In this document: one piece after another, positions 47,460-57,922 of the stretch
Layout: each line of letters opens with the position of its first letter
How positions within the stretch are numbered: position 1 is the stretch's first letter
DNA from: Methylophaga nitratireducenticrescens
Lineage (GTDB): Bacteria > Pseudomonadota > Gammaproteobacteria > Nitrosococcales > Methylophagaceae
Assembly (NCBI RefSeq): GCF_000260985.4
Contig: NC_017857.3
Span: forward strand, 62,001-126,000
Direction of reading: 5' to 3'
Length of the DNA: 64,000 nucleotides
Program-made: the position numbers and the translations under genes
The notes under the pieces: generated by a model
The model's input: only the letters and a program-made list of their open reading frames with translations
Database searches by the model: none
Told to the model about the DNA's origin: nothing

Positions 47460-48398
47460 TTATTTTGCGTCGTCCGAGAGGCCATATTTCTGCATACGAT
47501 ACAGCAGCGTATCGCGCGTAACACCTAATAATCTGGCGGCTTTGGAACGATTCCCTGCAGCTAGCTCTAATGCTTGTTCAATTAAGTCCAGCTCCAGCTG
47601 GGCAAGATCAATACCTTCAGCAGGAAGAGTGAACTGCTGAGCACTGGATAAGGATTTCTGTTGCATCTCTAATGGCAAATCCTTTGACTGCACCATAATT
47701 CCAGGCTGCAATAAACTAAGGCGCTGACAAAAATTTGATAACTCACGGACATTGCCGGGCCAATCATATCGTTGTAATTGATGAATCACTTCTTTTGAAA
47801 ACCGCAGCGGTGCATTGTTGCCCGCAAACTGTTTGGCAAAATAGGTCAATAACAACGAAATATCTTCACTGCGTTGATTTAACGGTGGTAATTCCAGAGG
47901 CACAACCTGTAGACGATAATAGAGATCAGCCCGAAAGCGTCCTGCTTTAACCTCAGCAGGTAAATCCACACTGGTTGCGGCCAGAATTCGTGCATCAATG
48001 ACGTGCAACTTATGACTTCCTGCCAACTGACATTCGCCGGCTTCCAGAAAGCGTAAAACTTTTGCCTGTACCGATAGTGGAAGCGCATCAACTTCATCAA
48101 GAAACACGGAACTACCTTGTGCAGCTAACAAACGGCCTGATTCAATTACCTCACCATCAGCATTGGCCCGACCAAATAAATCCACTTCGACATCCTGTAC
48201 TGGTAATGCCGCACAATTAATCGTCATCATTGATTTATCGGCTCGCCGACTTAACTGGTGCAGGCGCTGTGCTACCAATTCTTTACCCGTTCCGGTCGCA
48301 CCACATATTAATACGCTGGCATCACTTAACGCGATCATCGGTAACACGCGCTGAATATGCGTAATTTGCGGTGAGTGACCAATCATTTCCGTCGTCAT
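47460..48398 (-). CDS. AAA+ Fis-type regulator lacking the GAFTGA motif
   Basis: 312-residue regulator with a sigma54-activator-like AAA+ domain and C-terminal Fis-type helix-turn-helix (LELAAGNRSKAARLLGVTRDTLLYRMQKYGL). Walker A GATGTGKE, Walker B SVFLDEVDAL and RFRADLYYRL are intact. Where sigma54 activators have GAFTGA this protein has FGRANADGEVIESGRL, so it is unlikely to open sigma54 promoters; TyrR is a known GAFTGA-less relative. No N-terminal sensor domain. Start at ATG (MTTEMIGHSP); a TTG 12 codons upstream is possible. Target genes unknown. Confidence 0.85.
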   Translation of the reverse strand: MTTEMIGHSPQITHIQRVLPMIALSDASVLICGATGTGKELVAQRLHQLSRRADKSMMTINCAALPVQDVEVDLFGRANADGEVIESGRLLAAQGSSVFLDEVDALPLSVQAKVLRFLEAGECQLAGSHKLHVIDARILAATSVDLPAEVKAGRFRADLYYRLQVVPLELPPLNQRSEDISLLLTYFAKQFAGNNAPLRFSKEVIHQLQRYDWPGNVRELSNFCQRLSLLQPGIMVQSKDLPLEMQQKSLSSAQQFTLPAEGIDLAQLELDLIEQALELAAGNRSKAARLLGVTRDTLLYRMQKYGLSDDAK

Positions 48399-48440
48399 GT
48401 TGACCTGCTCACCTTGAGACTGATATCTATCCAACGCATT

Positions 48441-49169
48441 TTATGATTCCGGCACCGTAATGGGTTCAAGATCCATGATTTCATGATGCTGATGATCGGC
48501 TTGCGGCCATAATAAAACCATTAAGGCCATAAAGATAATTAGCCCCCCTGCAATTTTTCTAAACAATTGATTGCGCGCTAAAGAGGCCAGTAAGCCAGCA
48601 AACATACCGGCCCCCATCACTGCCGGCAAGGTACCCAAACCAAATGCCAGCATCACTGAGGCAGCATAAAAAATATCACCTGTTGTGGCAGCAACAGCAA
48701 GTCCGGCATAGACCAGACCGCATGGCAGCCAGCCCCATACCGCTCCCAACAAAAAGGCTTGTTTCAGGTTTCGTACCGGCAACAACTTCTGACCAATGGG
48801 CTGCAGCTTACGCCAGATTGGTGCACCAATTTTTTCAGCATGCGCAAATTTAGGAAACCAGCCAGCCAGATACAATCCCATACCGATCATCACCAACGCG
48901 GAGAGATAGCGTAAAAAAGGCAATCCATTGATTTGAGCTAATGGTGAGGCAAATAGACCAACCAATCCACCAGCGAGGGTATAGCTAAGAATTCGACCAA
49001 TATTGTAGTTCAGTACAAAAGGCAGCATTTTTTGAGGCTGCTCACGAATATGACCAGGTAACGTTAACGTTAATGCACCAATCACTGAACCACACATCGC
49101 AATGCAATGTGCCGAGCTGAACAAGCCCAGCAAAAAGGCGGTAGCTAAAGAGGTAATGTGCGCATCCAT
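48441..49169 (-). CDS. TauE/SafE-like (DsbD-type) membrane protein
   Basis: 242-residue inner-membrane protein with six helices. AHCIAMCGSVIGAL (about 20-33) near the start and WLPCGLVYAGLAVAA (about 144-158) carry paired cysteines. Family members occur beside cbb3-oxidase assembly genes (ccoGHIS) and are suggested to help copper/haem handling. A histidine-rich tail (DHQHHEIMD) could bind metal. 42 bp upstream of the AAA+ regulator on the same strand, so likely cotranscribed. Confidence 0.82.
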   Translation of the reverse strand: MDAHITSLATAFLLGLFSSAHCIAMCGSVIGALTLTLPGHIREQPQKMLPFVLNYNIGRILSYTLAGGLVGLFASPLAQINGLPFLRYLSALVMIGMGLYLAGWFPKFAHAEKIGAPIWRKLQPIGQKLLPVRNLKQAFLLGAVWGWLPCGLVYAGLAVAATTGDIFYAASVMLAFGLGTLPAVMGAGMFAGLLASLARNQLFRKIAGGLIIFMALMVLLWPQADHQHHEIMDLEPITVPES

Positions 49170-49597
49170 TTATATAACCTGAAAATCTTCTAGTGGGCAG
49201 ATTAACACTTTAACCTTGTGATTATTGTGTGATTTGCCATAGCCCTGTAGCAAAATACACATTTTCCCAGTTAAGGGATCGTCTAAACTCATTTCAACAG
49301 GTTAGAGAAGTTGCTATTCAAAAACGTCAAAGGTTTATTGCACATTTGAGCGAACAAAACCATGACGAAAATGAACAAACTGAAACTGATAGTTGAAATT
49401 GCTTGAATGTTACCCAACCACAAACCTTAAAAGCAGAAGTTTACACCTCTCTGTTGTTAAATTAAGGTTTTGATCATTGCGATAGCGATCTTTTGGTTGA
49501 TTTCAGCAAGAGTTTGAACCCGAAGTTCTTTGATGTTGTGATGAGTGTTTCGGTTACGCTTCAATAACCTGATTGTTACGATTTATGGGGGTAAAAG
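49170..49597. other. Intergenic region before the cytochrome c gene
   Basis: About 430 bp between divergent genes. I find no gene, clear operator or terminator. It presumably holds promoters for the cytochrome c and for the TauE/SafE-like gene. Confidence 0.5.
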
Positions 49598-50002
49598 ATG
49601 AAGACAAACAAAATAAAAACCGTTCCTTTAGTGATGATGGCAAGCCTATTGGCTTTCAGTCCTTTCATACAGGCTGAAGAGCAACCTTACACCGTTACCG
49701 ATGGACAGCTTCTGGATAGTGAAACCTATAACGGTTATAAACTCTATCGAAACTGGTGTGCTCGCTGTCACGGCACCTATGGACAGGGTATGGCGGGACC
49801 TAACTTGGCAGACAGCCTGAATATAATCTCCAAAGATGAATTTATAACTTCAGTTACTGAGGGAAAAATGGGACAAATTGGCATGATGCCAGCCTGGGGA
49901 AGCAATCCACAGGTAATGGAAGGAATTGATCAGTTATATGCTTACCTGAAAGCCCGTGCTGATGGTGCTATTGGTGAGGTCAAACCCAAAAAAGCGAATT
50001 AA
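49598..50002 (+). CDS. Small periplasmic c-type cytochrome
   Basis: 134-residue monohaem cytochrome c. Signal peptide MKTNKIKTVPLVMMASLLAFSPFIQA, then haem site CARCH (Cys54, Cys57, His58) followed by GTYGQGMAGPNLADSL, and GMMPAWG giving a Met axial ligand (about 96-97). Class I. The GGGGGT ribosome site fits the ATG. Soluble electron carrier; partner (alcohol dehydrogenase, oxidase or other) cannot be told. Monocistronic. Confidence 0.9.
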   Translation: MKTNKIKTVPLVMMASLLAFSPFIQAEEQPYTVTDGQLLDSETYNGYKLYRNWCARCHGTYGQGMAGPNLADSLNIISKDEFITSVTEGKMGQIGMMPAWGSNPQVMEGIDQLYAYLKARADGAIGEVKPKKAN

Positions 50003-50011
50003 ACCGAGCTC

Positions 50012-50039
50012 GCTGGCTTGTCATAAAAGACAAGCCAGC
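50012..50039. other. Strong hairpin between convergent genes
   Basis: Perfect 11-bp stem GCTGGCTTGTC / GACAAGCCAGC with 6-base loop. No U-tract follows on either strand (AAAAG to the right; GAGCTC to the left), so it is an atypical terminator or mRNA 3'-end stabiliser for the cytochrome c and the gene opposite. Confidence 0.6.
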
Positions 50040-50050
50040 AAAAGAGGCTA

Positions 50051-50584
50051 TTAATTTAGCCTGAAAATAGCTTGGCGACACTGGCCATCATCGGTAACGA
50101 AACGAAATTTTACTGTTTTAACGAAAGATAATTGCTGAAGACTGAGTGAGGCGTCACTTAACAAAAAATCCACCGTTTCAGCACGTCTGTCTGCCATTAT
50201 TGAAGAAAACACATCCCGCTGTCTGACCTGCTGGAAGCCTTTTGGTAAAGGCTGGGGATTGGCTGTTGCAAGCGAGGCACTTGCAGATTCGGAAAAGTCA
50301 TAAAAAACCGTTTGGTCTGCTTTAGCGGGCGATCCACAGCTCAGATTGTCATGCTCAAGAGAGATGGGTGTTTGCTCGTCAATTTGTAATAGAATCAGTT
50401 CATTATGGGCAAAACTGGCGGTATGTCTGTCACTGATTATCAGTGTAGCCCAGTGTTTGCCGTCGGGGGTTTGACTGATCGTCAAGCGATCTCCTCCGGT
50501 CTCGCTTTGATAATGCATTTCTTCAGCATAAAGCGGTGACATCAACATTGCAGCTGACACAATTATCGCTAATGATTGCCACAT
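50051..50584 (-). CDS. Exported protein of unknown function
   Basis: 177 residues from MWQSLA, with signal peptide (LAIIVSAAMLMSPLYA). The mature part has two cysteines (DNLSCGSPA and DGQCRQAIF) that may pair. No family recognised. The start is preferred because of the GAGGAAGGG ribosome site; the longer frame overlaps the ppx stop. Lies downstream of ppx in the same direction and could share its transcript. Confidence 0.65.
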   Translation of the reverse strand: MWQSLAIIVSAAMLMSPLYAEEMHYQSETGGDRLTISQTPDGKHWATLIISDRHTASFAHNELILLQIDEQTPISLEHDNLSCGSPAKADQTVFYDFSESASASLATANPQPLPKGFQQVRQRDVFSSIMADRRAETVDFLLSDASLSLQQLSFVKTVKFRFVTDDGQCRQAIFRLN

Positions 50585-50639
50585 AATTCTGCCCTTCCTC
50601 AGTAACAAGTTGACCGTTGCAGTGGGCTGAAATTCCTGT

Positions 50640-52145
50640 TTAATCACGAAATTTCAAGCGAATATCAATTTCCTTGAGTTCCTGTCTTTCCTGCAATAGA
50701 TCTGCTTCGGTCAATGGATGTTCTTCCAGCCAGCCTTCAGGCAGTGTCAATATTAATGTATTTCGATGCAGACTGAGGCCAACATGGGTATCGGTTTTTT
50801 CACTACGACCACGATTAAATACCAGGGATAAACGTAGCAGAATCGTCAATCGCAACGTGGACTGCTGCATATCATCAGACAATTGCTTGATATGTTTACG
50901 TGGGAAACTCCGGCGCTGGCCTCGCACCATTGCAGCGAGTGCCTGCTGTTCTTCTCTGGAAAAACCCGGTAAATCTGAATGTGCAACTAAATATGACGAA
51001 TGTTTGTGATATTGATAATGCGAAATTTCCAGCCCGACTTCGTGCAGTTTGGCAGCCCATTGCAAACGCTGTAATTGCTCTTCTGACTTAATTTGCCACT
51101 CGTCAGCCACTTGCTCATATAATTCGGCGGCCATTTTACTGACCCGCTCGGCATGAGCTTCATCTACATGGTAACGTCGCGCCAGGGAATTCACTGTGCG
51201 ATCACGTTCATCATCATGTTGAATACGACCTTGCAGGTCGTAAAGCAAACCTTCACGTAATGCCCCATCCGACACGATCATGCGATCAATTTTCAACCGA
51301 TCGAATGAGGCTTTCAAAACCGCGACGCCACCGGCCAGCACATTGACCCTTTCAGGACTTAGGCCTTCCAGTTGAAACTTATCCTGATGACCGGCTTCCA
51401 CCATGTGAGCAATGATTTTATCCAGTGCTTCATTAGTGATAACGCCGTTTTCACTCCAATTCTGCGCCGTGACAATACTGGACACAGTACGAATGGTTCC
51501 AGAAGCGCCGACTGCCTCAACCCAGCCAAGGTTTTGATAAGGCCGTTGAATGGAACGTAATTTGATTGCTGCGGTAAGTAGCGCCGCCTGTATGCGTAAT
51601 TGACTGACGTTGCCATCACTGAAAAACCGCTGACTGAAACTGACACAGCCCATTTCCAGACTTTCACGACGCAGTCCTTCCAGTCCTTCGCCGATGATAA
51701 ATTCAGTACTGCCACCGCCAATATCCATGACCAGACGGCGGGTGTTATCAAACGCCAGTGAGCGGGAAACGCCCATATAAATCAGCCGGGCTTCTTCTTC
51801 ACCCGTGACGATCTCAATAGGATGTCCCAGGGCCTGACGAGCCTTGCGGAGAAATTCACGACTGTTTTCAGCGATGCGTAAGGTATTGGTGCCGACTACC
51901 CTCACCTTGCCAGCCGGTAAATGGCGAATACGTTCTCCAAACCGCTCCAAACAGGCAATGGCACGTGTCTGAGCCTCATCAGACAGTACATTCTGCTTAT
52001 TCAAGCCGGCACGCAACTGCACCATTTCACGCAGTCGATCCATAATCTGGAAATGCCCGTCCCTCAGGCGGGCAATAATCATATGAAAGCTGTTAGAACC
52101 AAGATCTACAGCGGCAAGTACATTATAATCTTCAGGTGTTTCCAT
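50640..52145 (-). CDS. ppx: Exopolyphosphatase
   Basis: Ppx/GppA phosphatase that removes terminal phosphate from polyphosphate. Actin-like domain I: AAVDLGSNSFHMIIARL (about 11-27); second loop VMDIGGGSTEFIIGEG (about 137-152); VTGEEEARLIYMGVS. C-terminal HD-like helical domain (about 310-500). About 501 residues, as usual. The start METPED is chosen; a frame 11 codons longer (MPSPPYKQ) is possible, neither having a strong ribosome site. Neighbour of phoU/pst, as in many gammaproteobacteria, but separated by a terminator. Confidence 0.94.
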   Translation of the reverse strand: METPEDYNVLAAVDLGSNSFHMIIARLRDGHFQIMDRLREMVQLRAGLNKQNVLSDEAQTRAIACLERFGERIRHLPAGKVRVVGTNTLRIAENSREFLRKARQALGHPIEIVTGEEEARLIYMGVSRSLAFDNTRRLVMDIGGGSTEFIIGEGLEGLRRESLEMGCVSFSQRFFSDGNVSQLRIQAALLTAAIKLRSIQRPYQNLGWVEAVGASGTIRTVSSIVTAQNWSENGVITNEALDKIIAHMVEAGHQDKFQLEGLSPERVNVLAGGVAVLKASFDRLKIDRMIVSDGALREGLLYDLQGRIQHDDERDRTVNSLARRYHVDEAHAERVSKMAAELYEQVADEWQIKSEEQLQRLQWAAKLHEVGLEISHYQYHKHSSYLVAHSDLPGFSREEQQALAAMVRGQRRSFPRKHIKQLSDDMQQSTLRLTILLRLSLVFNRGRSEKTDTHVGLSLHRNTLILTLPEGWLEEHPLTEADLLQERQELKEIDIRLKFRD

Positions 52146-52226
52146 AAACTCAGTTTGCTTATACGGAGGTGATGGCATTTTGCCTGACTAAGGCCATCGA
52201 TGCTATGAACTTTGCGTTTTATGTTC

Positions 52227-52259
52227 AAAAAAAAGCCCGCTTCCACAATTGAGGCGGGC
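52227..52259 (-). terminator. Rho-independent terminator after phoU
   Basis: On the minus strand a GC-rich stem GCCCGC(CT) / (AA/AG)GCGGGC around a 10-base loop is followed by eight T. It closes the pst-phoU transcript and separates it from ppx. Confidence 0.9.
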
Positions 52260-52279
52260 CCAAGTCGCACCGAGAGAAA

Positions 52280-52996
52280 TTATTCGCCGCCTTTGACTAC
52301 TTTTTCCATTTTTTCCACGGTTAAATGTCTGACATCCTTGCCTTCTACCAGATAGATAATATGTTCAGAAACATTACGTGAATGATCACCAATCCGTTCC
52401 AGAGAACGAGCAGACCACATCATGTCGATTACTCGGCTGATAGTACGAGGATCTTCCATCATATAAGTCATTAATTGACGCATAATGCTTTCATATTCGG
52501 CATCGACCTGCCGATCTTCATGCGCCACCTGCAAGGCAGCATCAACATCAAAACGAGCAAAGGCATCCAGAGTGTTATGCAACATACCTGACACATGCTG
52601 GCCTAAAGCATGCAGTTCACGATAATTCTTTTTCGGCCGATCCTTTTCGGCAAGATTCAGTGCCATTCGCGCAATACGGACGGCTTCGTCGCCAATTCGT
52701 TCCAGATCGGTGATGGTTTTCAGAATACCGGTCACCAGACGTAAGTCACTGGCCGTGGGTTGTCGCAGTGCAAGGATCTGAATACATTCTTCATCAATGC
52801 TGACATCCAGTTTATTAACGTCTTCATCACCACTGATGACCTGACGAGCCAAGTCAGCGTCCCCGGTAACCAAAGCTTCCATCGCGCCCGAAACCTGTTT
52901 TTCGACCACTCCACCCATGGCTAGAACACGGCTGCGGATATCTTGAAGCTCTTTCTCGAACTGTTGCGAAATATGTTGTGATTGATTTGTAGCCAT
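52280..52996 (-). CDS. phoU: Phosphate-specific transport system accessory protein PhoU
   Basis: Negative regulator that connects the Pst transporter with PhoR. Two tandem three-helix PhoU repeats: first with GDEDVNKLDVSIDEECIQILALRQP and DLRLVTGILKTITDLERIGDEAVRIA (about 58-108), second with DAALQVAHEDRQVDAEYESI and ARSLERIGDHSRNVSEHIIYLVEG. 238 residues, normal. Starts 23 bp after pstB with AGGAG before the ATG; last gene of the operon. Confidence 0.97.
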   Translation of the reverse strand: MATNQSQHISQQFEKELQDIRSRVLAMGGVVEKQVSGAMEALVTGDADLARQVISGDEDVNKLDVSIDEECIQILALRQPTASDLRLVTGILKTITDLERIGDEAVRIARMALNLAEKDRPKKNYRELHALGQHVSGMLHNTLDAFARFDVDAALQVAHEDRQVDAEYESIMRQLMTYMMEDPRTISRVIDMMWSARSLERIGDHSRNVSEHIIYLVEGKDVRHLTVEKMEKVVKGGE

Positions 52997-53019
52997 AAAG
53001 GATCTCCTGAACCTGCAGC

Positions 53020-53862
53020 CTAGCCGTAACGGCCGGTAATATAGTCTTCCGTTTGCTTTTTGCCCGGATTGGTAAATAACTCATCCGTGGCACCAAATTC
53101 GATTAACTCCCCCATATACATGAACGCTGTGTAGTCCGAGACCCTGGCCGCCTGTTGCATATTGTGTGTGACGATAACGATGGTGTATTTTTCTTTCAGT
53201 TCGTAAATCAGTTCTTCGATCTTAAGCGTAGATAAAGGATCCAGAGCAGAGGCCGGTTCATCAAGCAATAATACTTCCGGTTCGATAGCAATGGCACGGG
53301 CAATCACCAGTCTTTGCTGTTGACCGCCTGACAGACCCATTGCTGAGGATTGCAATCGATCCTTTACTTCATCCCACAATGCAGCGCCTTTCAGCGATTT
53401 TTCCACGACTTTATCCAGCGTCTGGCGATCATTTACACCTTGCAAACGCAGGCCGTAGGCGACATTTTCATAAATTGTTTTTGGAAATGGATTCGGCTTC
53501 TGAAACACCATGCCAACTTTACGACGCAAATCAGATACGTTGACTGCCGGCGAGTTCAGTTCTTCACCATCCAGCAGTAACTGCCCCTGAATATTGACGT
53601 TATCAATCAAGTCATTCATTCGATTGAAACATCTTAGGAAAGTTGATTTACCGCACCCGCTTGGACCGATAAAAGCCGTTACTCTATGACGTGGAATGGT
53701 CAGGTTGATATCTTTTAATGCCTGAGCGTCGCCATAAAACAAATTGAAATTTTTAATTTCAATACAGGTCTTTTCATCAGCCATATTCAGTTTCGGGCCA
53801 CGATTCATTGATTCGATATCAATGCCACGCGCCGCGTTTTTTTGTTGATTGACTGCTTCCAT
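53020..53862 (-). CDS. pstB: Phosphate ABC transporter ATP-binding protein PstB
   Basis: ATPase of the high-affinity phosphate importer. Walker [10 protein letters not shown] (about 68-76), Q-loop [14 protein letters not shown], signature [14 protein letters not shown], Walker [14 protein letters not shown] and switch His in IVTHNMQQ. 280 residues; the first 25 or so are a polar extension. The ATG overlaps the pstA stop (TAATG), so it was chosen over the internal MADEKT, which lacks a ribosome site. Confidence 0.97.
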   Translation of the reverse strand: MEAVNQQKNAARGIDIESMNRGPKLNMADEKTCIEIKNFNLFYGDAQALKDINLTIPRHRVTAFIGPSGCGKSTFLRCFNRMNDLIDNVNIQGQLLLDGEELNSPAVNVSDLRRKVGMVFQKPNPFPKTIYENVAYGLRLQGVNDRQTLDKVVEKSLKGAALWDEVKDRLQSSAMGLSGGQQQRLVIARAIAIEPEVLLLDEPASALDPLSTLKIEELIYELKEKYTIVIVTHNMQQAARVSDYTAFMYMGELIEFGATDELFTNPGKKQTEDYITGRYG

Positions 53863-55529
53863 TAGTTATCACTCGCTTTAAAGTTTTCACGCAGACGATT
53901 ACGGATACTAATCGCCGTTAAATTCAACACTACTATTATCAGCAACAGCAGAAATGCAGTGGCATAAACCAGCGGACGTGCTGCTTCAACATTCGGACTC
54001 TGGAAACCCACGTCATAAATATGGAAACCCAAATGCATAAACTGGCGGTCCAGATGCAAATACGGTGCAACAGAATCAACTGCTAACGCTGGCGCCAGTT
54101 TTACTACACCCACCATCATCAACGGAGCAACCTCACCCGCTGCTCGGGCGACCGCCAGAATCAACCCGGTCATCATTGCAGGAGCCGCCATTGGAATAAC
54201 CGTGCGCCATAAGGTTTCCGCTTTAGTAGCGCCCAAAGCAAGACTGCCTTCACGCATCGCCCGTGGAATACGTGACAACCCCTCTTCGGTTGCCACGATA
54301 ACCACCGGCACGGTCAGAATAGCTAGCGTTAACGACGCCCACATCAAGCCGGGTTGACCAAAAGTTGGTGAAGGTAGTTTTGCCTGGAAGAATATTTCAT
54401 CAATATTGCCACCGAGGAAATAGACAAAGAACCCCAGACCGAATACGCCGTAGACGATTGACGGAACACCGGCCAGATTATTGACCGCGATACGAATTGT
54501 TCGGGTGATAAAACCCTGTTTTGCATATTCTTTCAGATAAATTGCAGCAATGACACCAAAAGGCGTGACGATCACTGACATAATCAGCACCATCATCACG
54601 GTGCCGAATATGGCCGGGAAAATCCCACCTTCCGTATTGGCTTCGCGAGGCTCGCCGGAAACAAATTTCCACACTTCATGAAAATAGTGCTGCAATTTTT
54701 CGAAACGATTCATATCGTTCGGTTTCACGACATCAACAATTTTCGACATCGGAATGATCACTTCATCGCCATTGGACATTTGCATGACCACCTGATCACG
54801 CACCAAAGCCTGATTTAAATCGTTAAGTCGAGTTTGTAATTCGCCATATTTTTCATTTTGTACCGCTTTTGCAGCTTCAATCTCGGCATAGGCAGCATTA
54901 TCTTGAGGAACATTATCCAACTCCAAACGTCTCTCATCCAGACGCAGAGATTCAAGTGCCTGATTTATTTTGCCAATTTCGATCTTTTCAATATATTTGA
55001 TTTCAGCAACCAGATTATTGCTACGTTCGAGCCGTTGCTGAAACTCTGGCCAGGCCTGGTCACCATCGGCTACTGTTTCGCCCTGTTGCTGCACGGATAG
55101 CAGATAACCATAGAAATGACCCCATTCACGACGTTCAATAGCCAGAATATCTTCCGGATAGCTGACCTCACCCATCCAGTCTTTGTTTACCCAGCGAAAA
55201 TCCAGACCGAATTGATCGCGATTACCGATTTTTAGCAGGTAACGCTCAACACTTATCTGACCTTCTTTTAGCTGGTAATCAGAAGGCACTCTTTCCGCAG
55301 GAACAATCTCATGATCAACTCTTTCACCAATTAGAACTGTCGGCTCCAAACCAGGCTCGTTGTATTCCACTGACATAATGTCTGCTGGCCAGAAATGGCT
55401 GAGGCCACGAACCGCAATCAATAAAACCAGACCAATAACCGCAATCAGACTGATGGAAACTGCACCGGCATTAAGCCAGACCCACGGACTGCCACTTTGA
55501 TACCAGGATTTAAATGTTGAATTAGACAT
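53862..55529 (-). CDS. pstA: Phosphate ABC transporter permease PstA (long form)
   Basis: Inner-membrane permease. 555 residues, about twice the E. coli length: first helix (about 17-42) is followed by a long periplasmic/coiled-coil region (about 60-300), then the usual permease core with six helices from about 310 ([74 protein letters not shown]). The EAA loop [12 protein letters not shown]-like stretch contacts PstB. Long PstA is typical of many gammaproteobacteria. 12 bp after pstC. Confidence 0.95.
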   Translation of the reverse strand: MSNSTFKSWYQSGSPWVWLNAGAVSISLIAVIGLVLLIAVRGLSHFWPADIMSVEYNEPGLEPTVLIGERVDHEIVPAERVPSDYQLKEGQISVERYLLKIGNRDQFGLDFRWVNKDWMGEVSYPEDILAIERREWGHFYGYLLSVQQQGETVADGDQAWPEFQQRLERSNNLVAEIKYIEKIEIGKINQALESLRLDERRLELDNVPQDNAAYAEIEAAKAVQNEKYGELQTRLNDLNQALVRDQVVMQMSNGDEVIIPMSKIVDVVKPNDMNRFEKLQHYFHEVWKFVSGEPREANTEGGIFPAIFGTVMMVLIMSVIVTPFGVIAAIYLKEYAKQGFITRTIRIAVNNLAGVPSIVYGVFGLGFFVYFLGGNIDEIFFQAKLPSPTFGQPGLMWASLTLAILTVPVVIVATEEGLSRIPRAMREGSLALGATKAETLWRTVIPMAAPAMMTGLILAVARAAGEVAPLMMVGVVKLAPALAVDSVAPYLHLDRQFMHLGFHIYDVGFQSPNVEAARPLVYATAFLLLLIIVVLNLTAISIRNRLRENFKASDN

Positions 55530-55541
55530 GCTGATCTCTGT

Positions 55542-57818
55542 TTAAAGGCTGCTATATTTCTTACGCAGACGCTGGCGAACCAGCTCTGCAAGGGTGTTAA
55601 ACACAAAAGTCGCTGAGAACAGCACCAACGCTGCAAGGAACAGCACACGATAATGGGTACTGTTCACCGCCGCTTCAGGCATTTCTACCGCGATATTGGC
55701 TGATAAGGCTCTGAATCCCTCAAAAATATTGAAATCCATAATGGGCGTATTTCCGGTCGCCATCAATACAATCATCGTTTCACCTACCGCACGCCCCAGA
55801 CCGATCATGACGGCCGAGAAAATTGCCGGACTGGCGGTAAGTAACACCACTTTTGTTAAGGTTTGCCAAGGTGTTGCACCCAGTGCCAAAGAACCAATGG
55901 TCAATTGTTTTGGCACACTGAAAATGGCATCTTCGGTAATCGAGAAAATGGTCGGGATAACGGCAAAGCCCATCACCATACCGACGACTAACGAGTTACG
56001 CTGATCATAGCCGATACCGGTTGATTCCAGCCAACCCGGCATATCGCCACCAAATAACAGATTCTCCAATGGCAGACTTAATTTCATCGAAATAATACCG
56101 ACCAGAATAACGATAGGAATCAAGATCGCCGCTTCCCAACCATCAGGAATTCGCTGACGCAATGATTTAGGTAATTTGGTCCATAGCCAGGCGGTGAGCA
56201 ACACCATAATGGGGGTGAGGATCAGAATACTGAAAACACCGGGCAGGTTGTTTTCCACCAGCGGGGCCAACCATAAACCGGCCAGAAACCCCAGAATAAC
56301 CGTTGGTAAGGCTTCCATGATTTCAATGGTCGGTTTCACCAGATTACGCATTCGCGGTGACATGAAGTAGGCGGTAAAAATCGCCCCCATAATCGCCAGC
56401 GGCACGGCGACCATCATGGCGTAAAATGCCGCTTTAATGGTGCCGAATGTTAATGGAGTAAGACTGAGTTTCGGTTCAAAGTCATTGCTGGAAGAAGAAG
56501 ACTGCCATAGATACTCAGGTTCGCTGCGACTTTCATACCAGACTTTTTCCCATAAGGAATGCCAGGAAACTTCGGGGTGTTCATTTTCAATTTCATGAAA
56601 CTGAGTATCACCATTCATTGCAACCGTTATCAGACCATTTGCCCGAGGTGACAAGGCCATTTTGGCATTGGCGTCGGCCAGAATATTCTCCACCAACAGG
56701 TTTCTCTCTGCAGTGGTGTGATAAATACCGATATCACCGGTATCATCCAACGCAACAAAGCCTTTACGAGCTTGTTCAGCCAGAATACTGCGAATGGGCG
56801 CAGTCTGTTCGGAGAAGCTTCTGACCCGCTCAATGGTGTAATTATTGTCAGCGTCACGTACTGGAAACCACTGGTCAATCTGGCCGTCACTGCGTCCTAT
56901 TAATATTGAAATACCGCCAGTCAGAAATTCTGCTGCCGTAATTTCAACATCCTCAGGTACTGCGCTGATCCGCTGCAGCATTCTGACATCGTCTATGTTT
57001 TGTACGTCGTAATAGGCAATATCACCATCATTGTGAATGACATATAACTCGCGCTGATCGATATCTAACCGAATCTTTGACACCGGTGCATTACTATCCA
57101 ATGGGATTTCGCGGTTTTCGTTGTCCAGTGTAAAGTCGGTTTCATCAAGAAAGTTCACATCCTTGGTAATACGCGACATAACCAGTCGATTATCAGCAGT
57201 GAGCGCCACTAAGGTGGTGAGGTCGTCATAACTTTGAACCGTCAGCATCTGCAACGGCTGTCCCTGTGGATCGATTTCGACCAGTTCTTCACCAATGGGA
57301 TACTGGATTTCTGGCGTAATCAGTCGTTGTGTTCCCTGCGGATAACTGATTTTGTAGTTTTCCTGGAAGACTATCGCCTGACCATTGTCCAGACCATAAG
57401 CAAACACACCGGTTGAGGCACTACCTGCTGAGAAACTGCTGACAGAACTTTCGGCTGGGATGGGTAGATCAACAGCGGATATTTCATTGCCATTATGTGC
57501 ATTAAAAAAACGTAAATTCGCCTTTTCATCCAGCGATAATGCCACTTCATTATATTCATCCAGGGTCAGATGAACATTATTGGTTGGCACTTGTTCGAAT
57601 TGTTGTTCAGTACGCAGGTCAGCACTATTGAACAGTGGAATTACCACATATAGCAGATAAAAGAAGATCAGCACGATGGCGACAATCACCATGATGCCAC
57701 CACCAGTTACAACAACCCGGGCTAATTTATCTTTAAACTCGCGCCAATTTCGCCGACGACGGGCCGTTTTTGAATTAGCAGCAGCTATAACGCTATTTTC
57801 AATAGTTTGCTCAGCCAT
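55542..57818 (-). CDS. pstC: Phosphate ABC transporter permease PstC (long form)
   Basis: Inner-membrane permease partner of PstA. 758 residues: an N-terminal membrane helix (about 34-63), then a large extracytoplasmic region of about 370 residues with repeated strand patterns reminiscent of a beta-propeller, then the permease core (about 460-750; [79 protein letters not shown]). The extra domain may read phosphate or bind PstS. Follows pstS after a terminator. Confidence 0.95.
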   Translation of the reverse strand: MAEQTIENSVIAAANSKTARRRRNWREFKDKLARVVVTGGGIMVIVAIVLIFFYLLYVVIPLFNSADLRTEQQFEQVPTNNVHLTLDEYNEVALSLDEKANLRFFNAHNGNEISAVDLPIPAESSVSSFSAGSASTGVFAYGLDNGQAIVFQENYKISYPQGTQRLITPEIQYPIGEELVEIDPQGQPLQMLTVQSYDDLTTLVALTADNRLVMSRITKDVNFLDETDFTLDNENREIPLDSNAPVSKIRLDIDQRELYVIHNDGDIAYYDVQNIDDVRMLQRISAVPEDVEITAAEFLTGGISILIGRSDGQIDQWFPVRDADNNYTIERVRSFSEQTAPIRSILAEQARKGFVALDDTGDIGIYHTTAERNLLVENILADANAKMALSPRANGLITVAMNGDTQFHEIENEHPEVSWHSLWEKVWYESRSEPEYLWQSSSSSNDFEPKLSLTPLTFGTIKAAFYAMMVAVPLAIMGAIFTAYFMSPRMRNLVKPTIEIMEALPTVILGFLAGLWLAPLVENNLPGVFSILILTPIMVLLTAWLWTKLPKSLRQRIPDGWEAAILIPIVILVGIISMKLSLPLENLLFGGDMPGWLESTGIGYDQRNSLVVGMVMGFAVIPTIFSITEDAIFSVPKQLTIGSLALGATPWQTLTKVVLLTASPAIFSAVMIGLGRAVGETMIVLMATGNTPIMDFNIFEGFRALSANIAVEMPEAAVNSTHYRVLFLAALVLFSATFVFNTLAELVRQRLRKKYSSL

Positions 57819-57922
57819 AATCTGATTTGGTTTCCGTTTAAGAAATACGCACGCAATAGGGTGATTGCTTAATTTTAATACTGCTAATCAATCTGCAGGC
57901 AAATTGATTAACGCTATTAGAT

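Noticed and set aside
50012-50039. Hairpin as a standard rho-independent terminator
   Set aside because: No U-tract on either side; kept as a hairpin of uncertain role.
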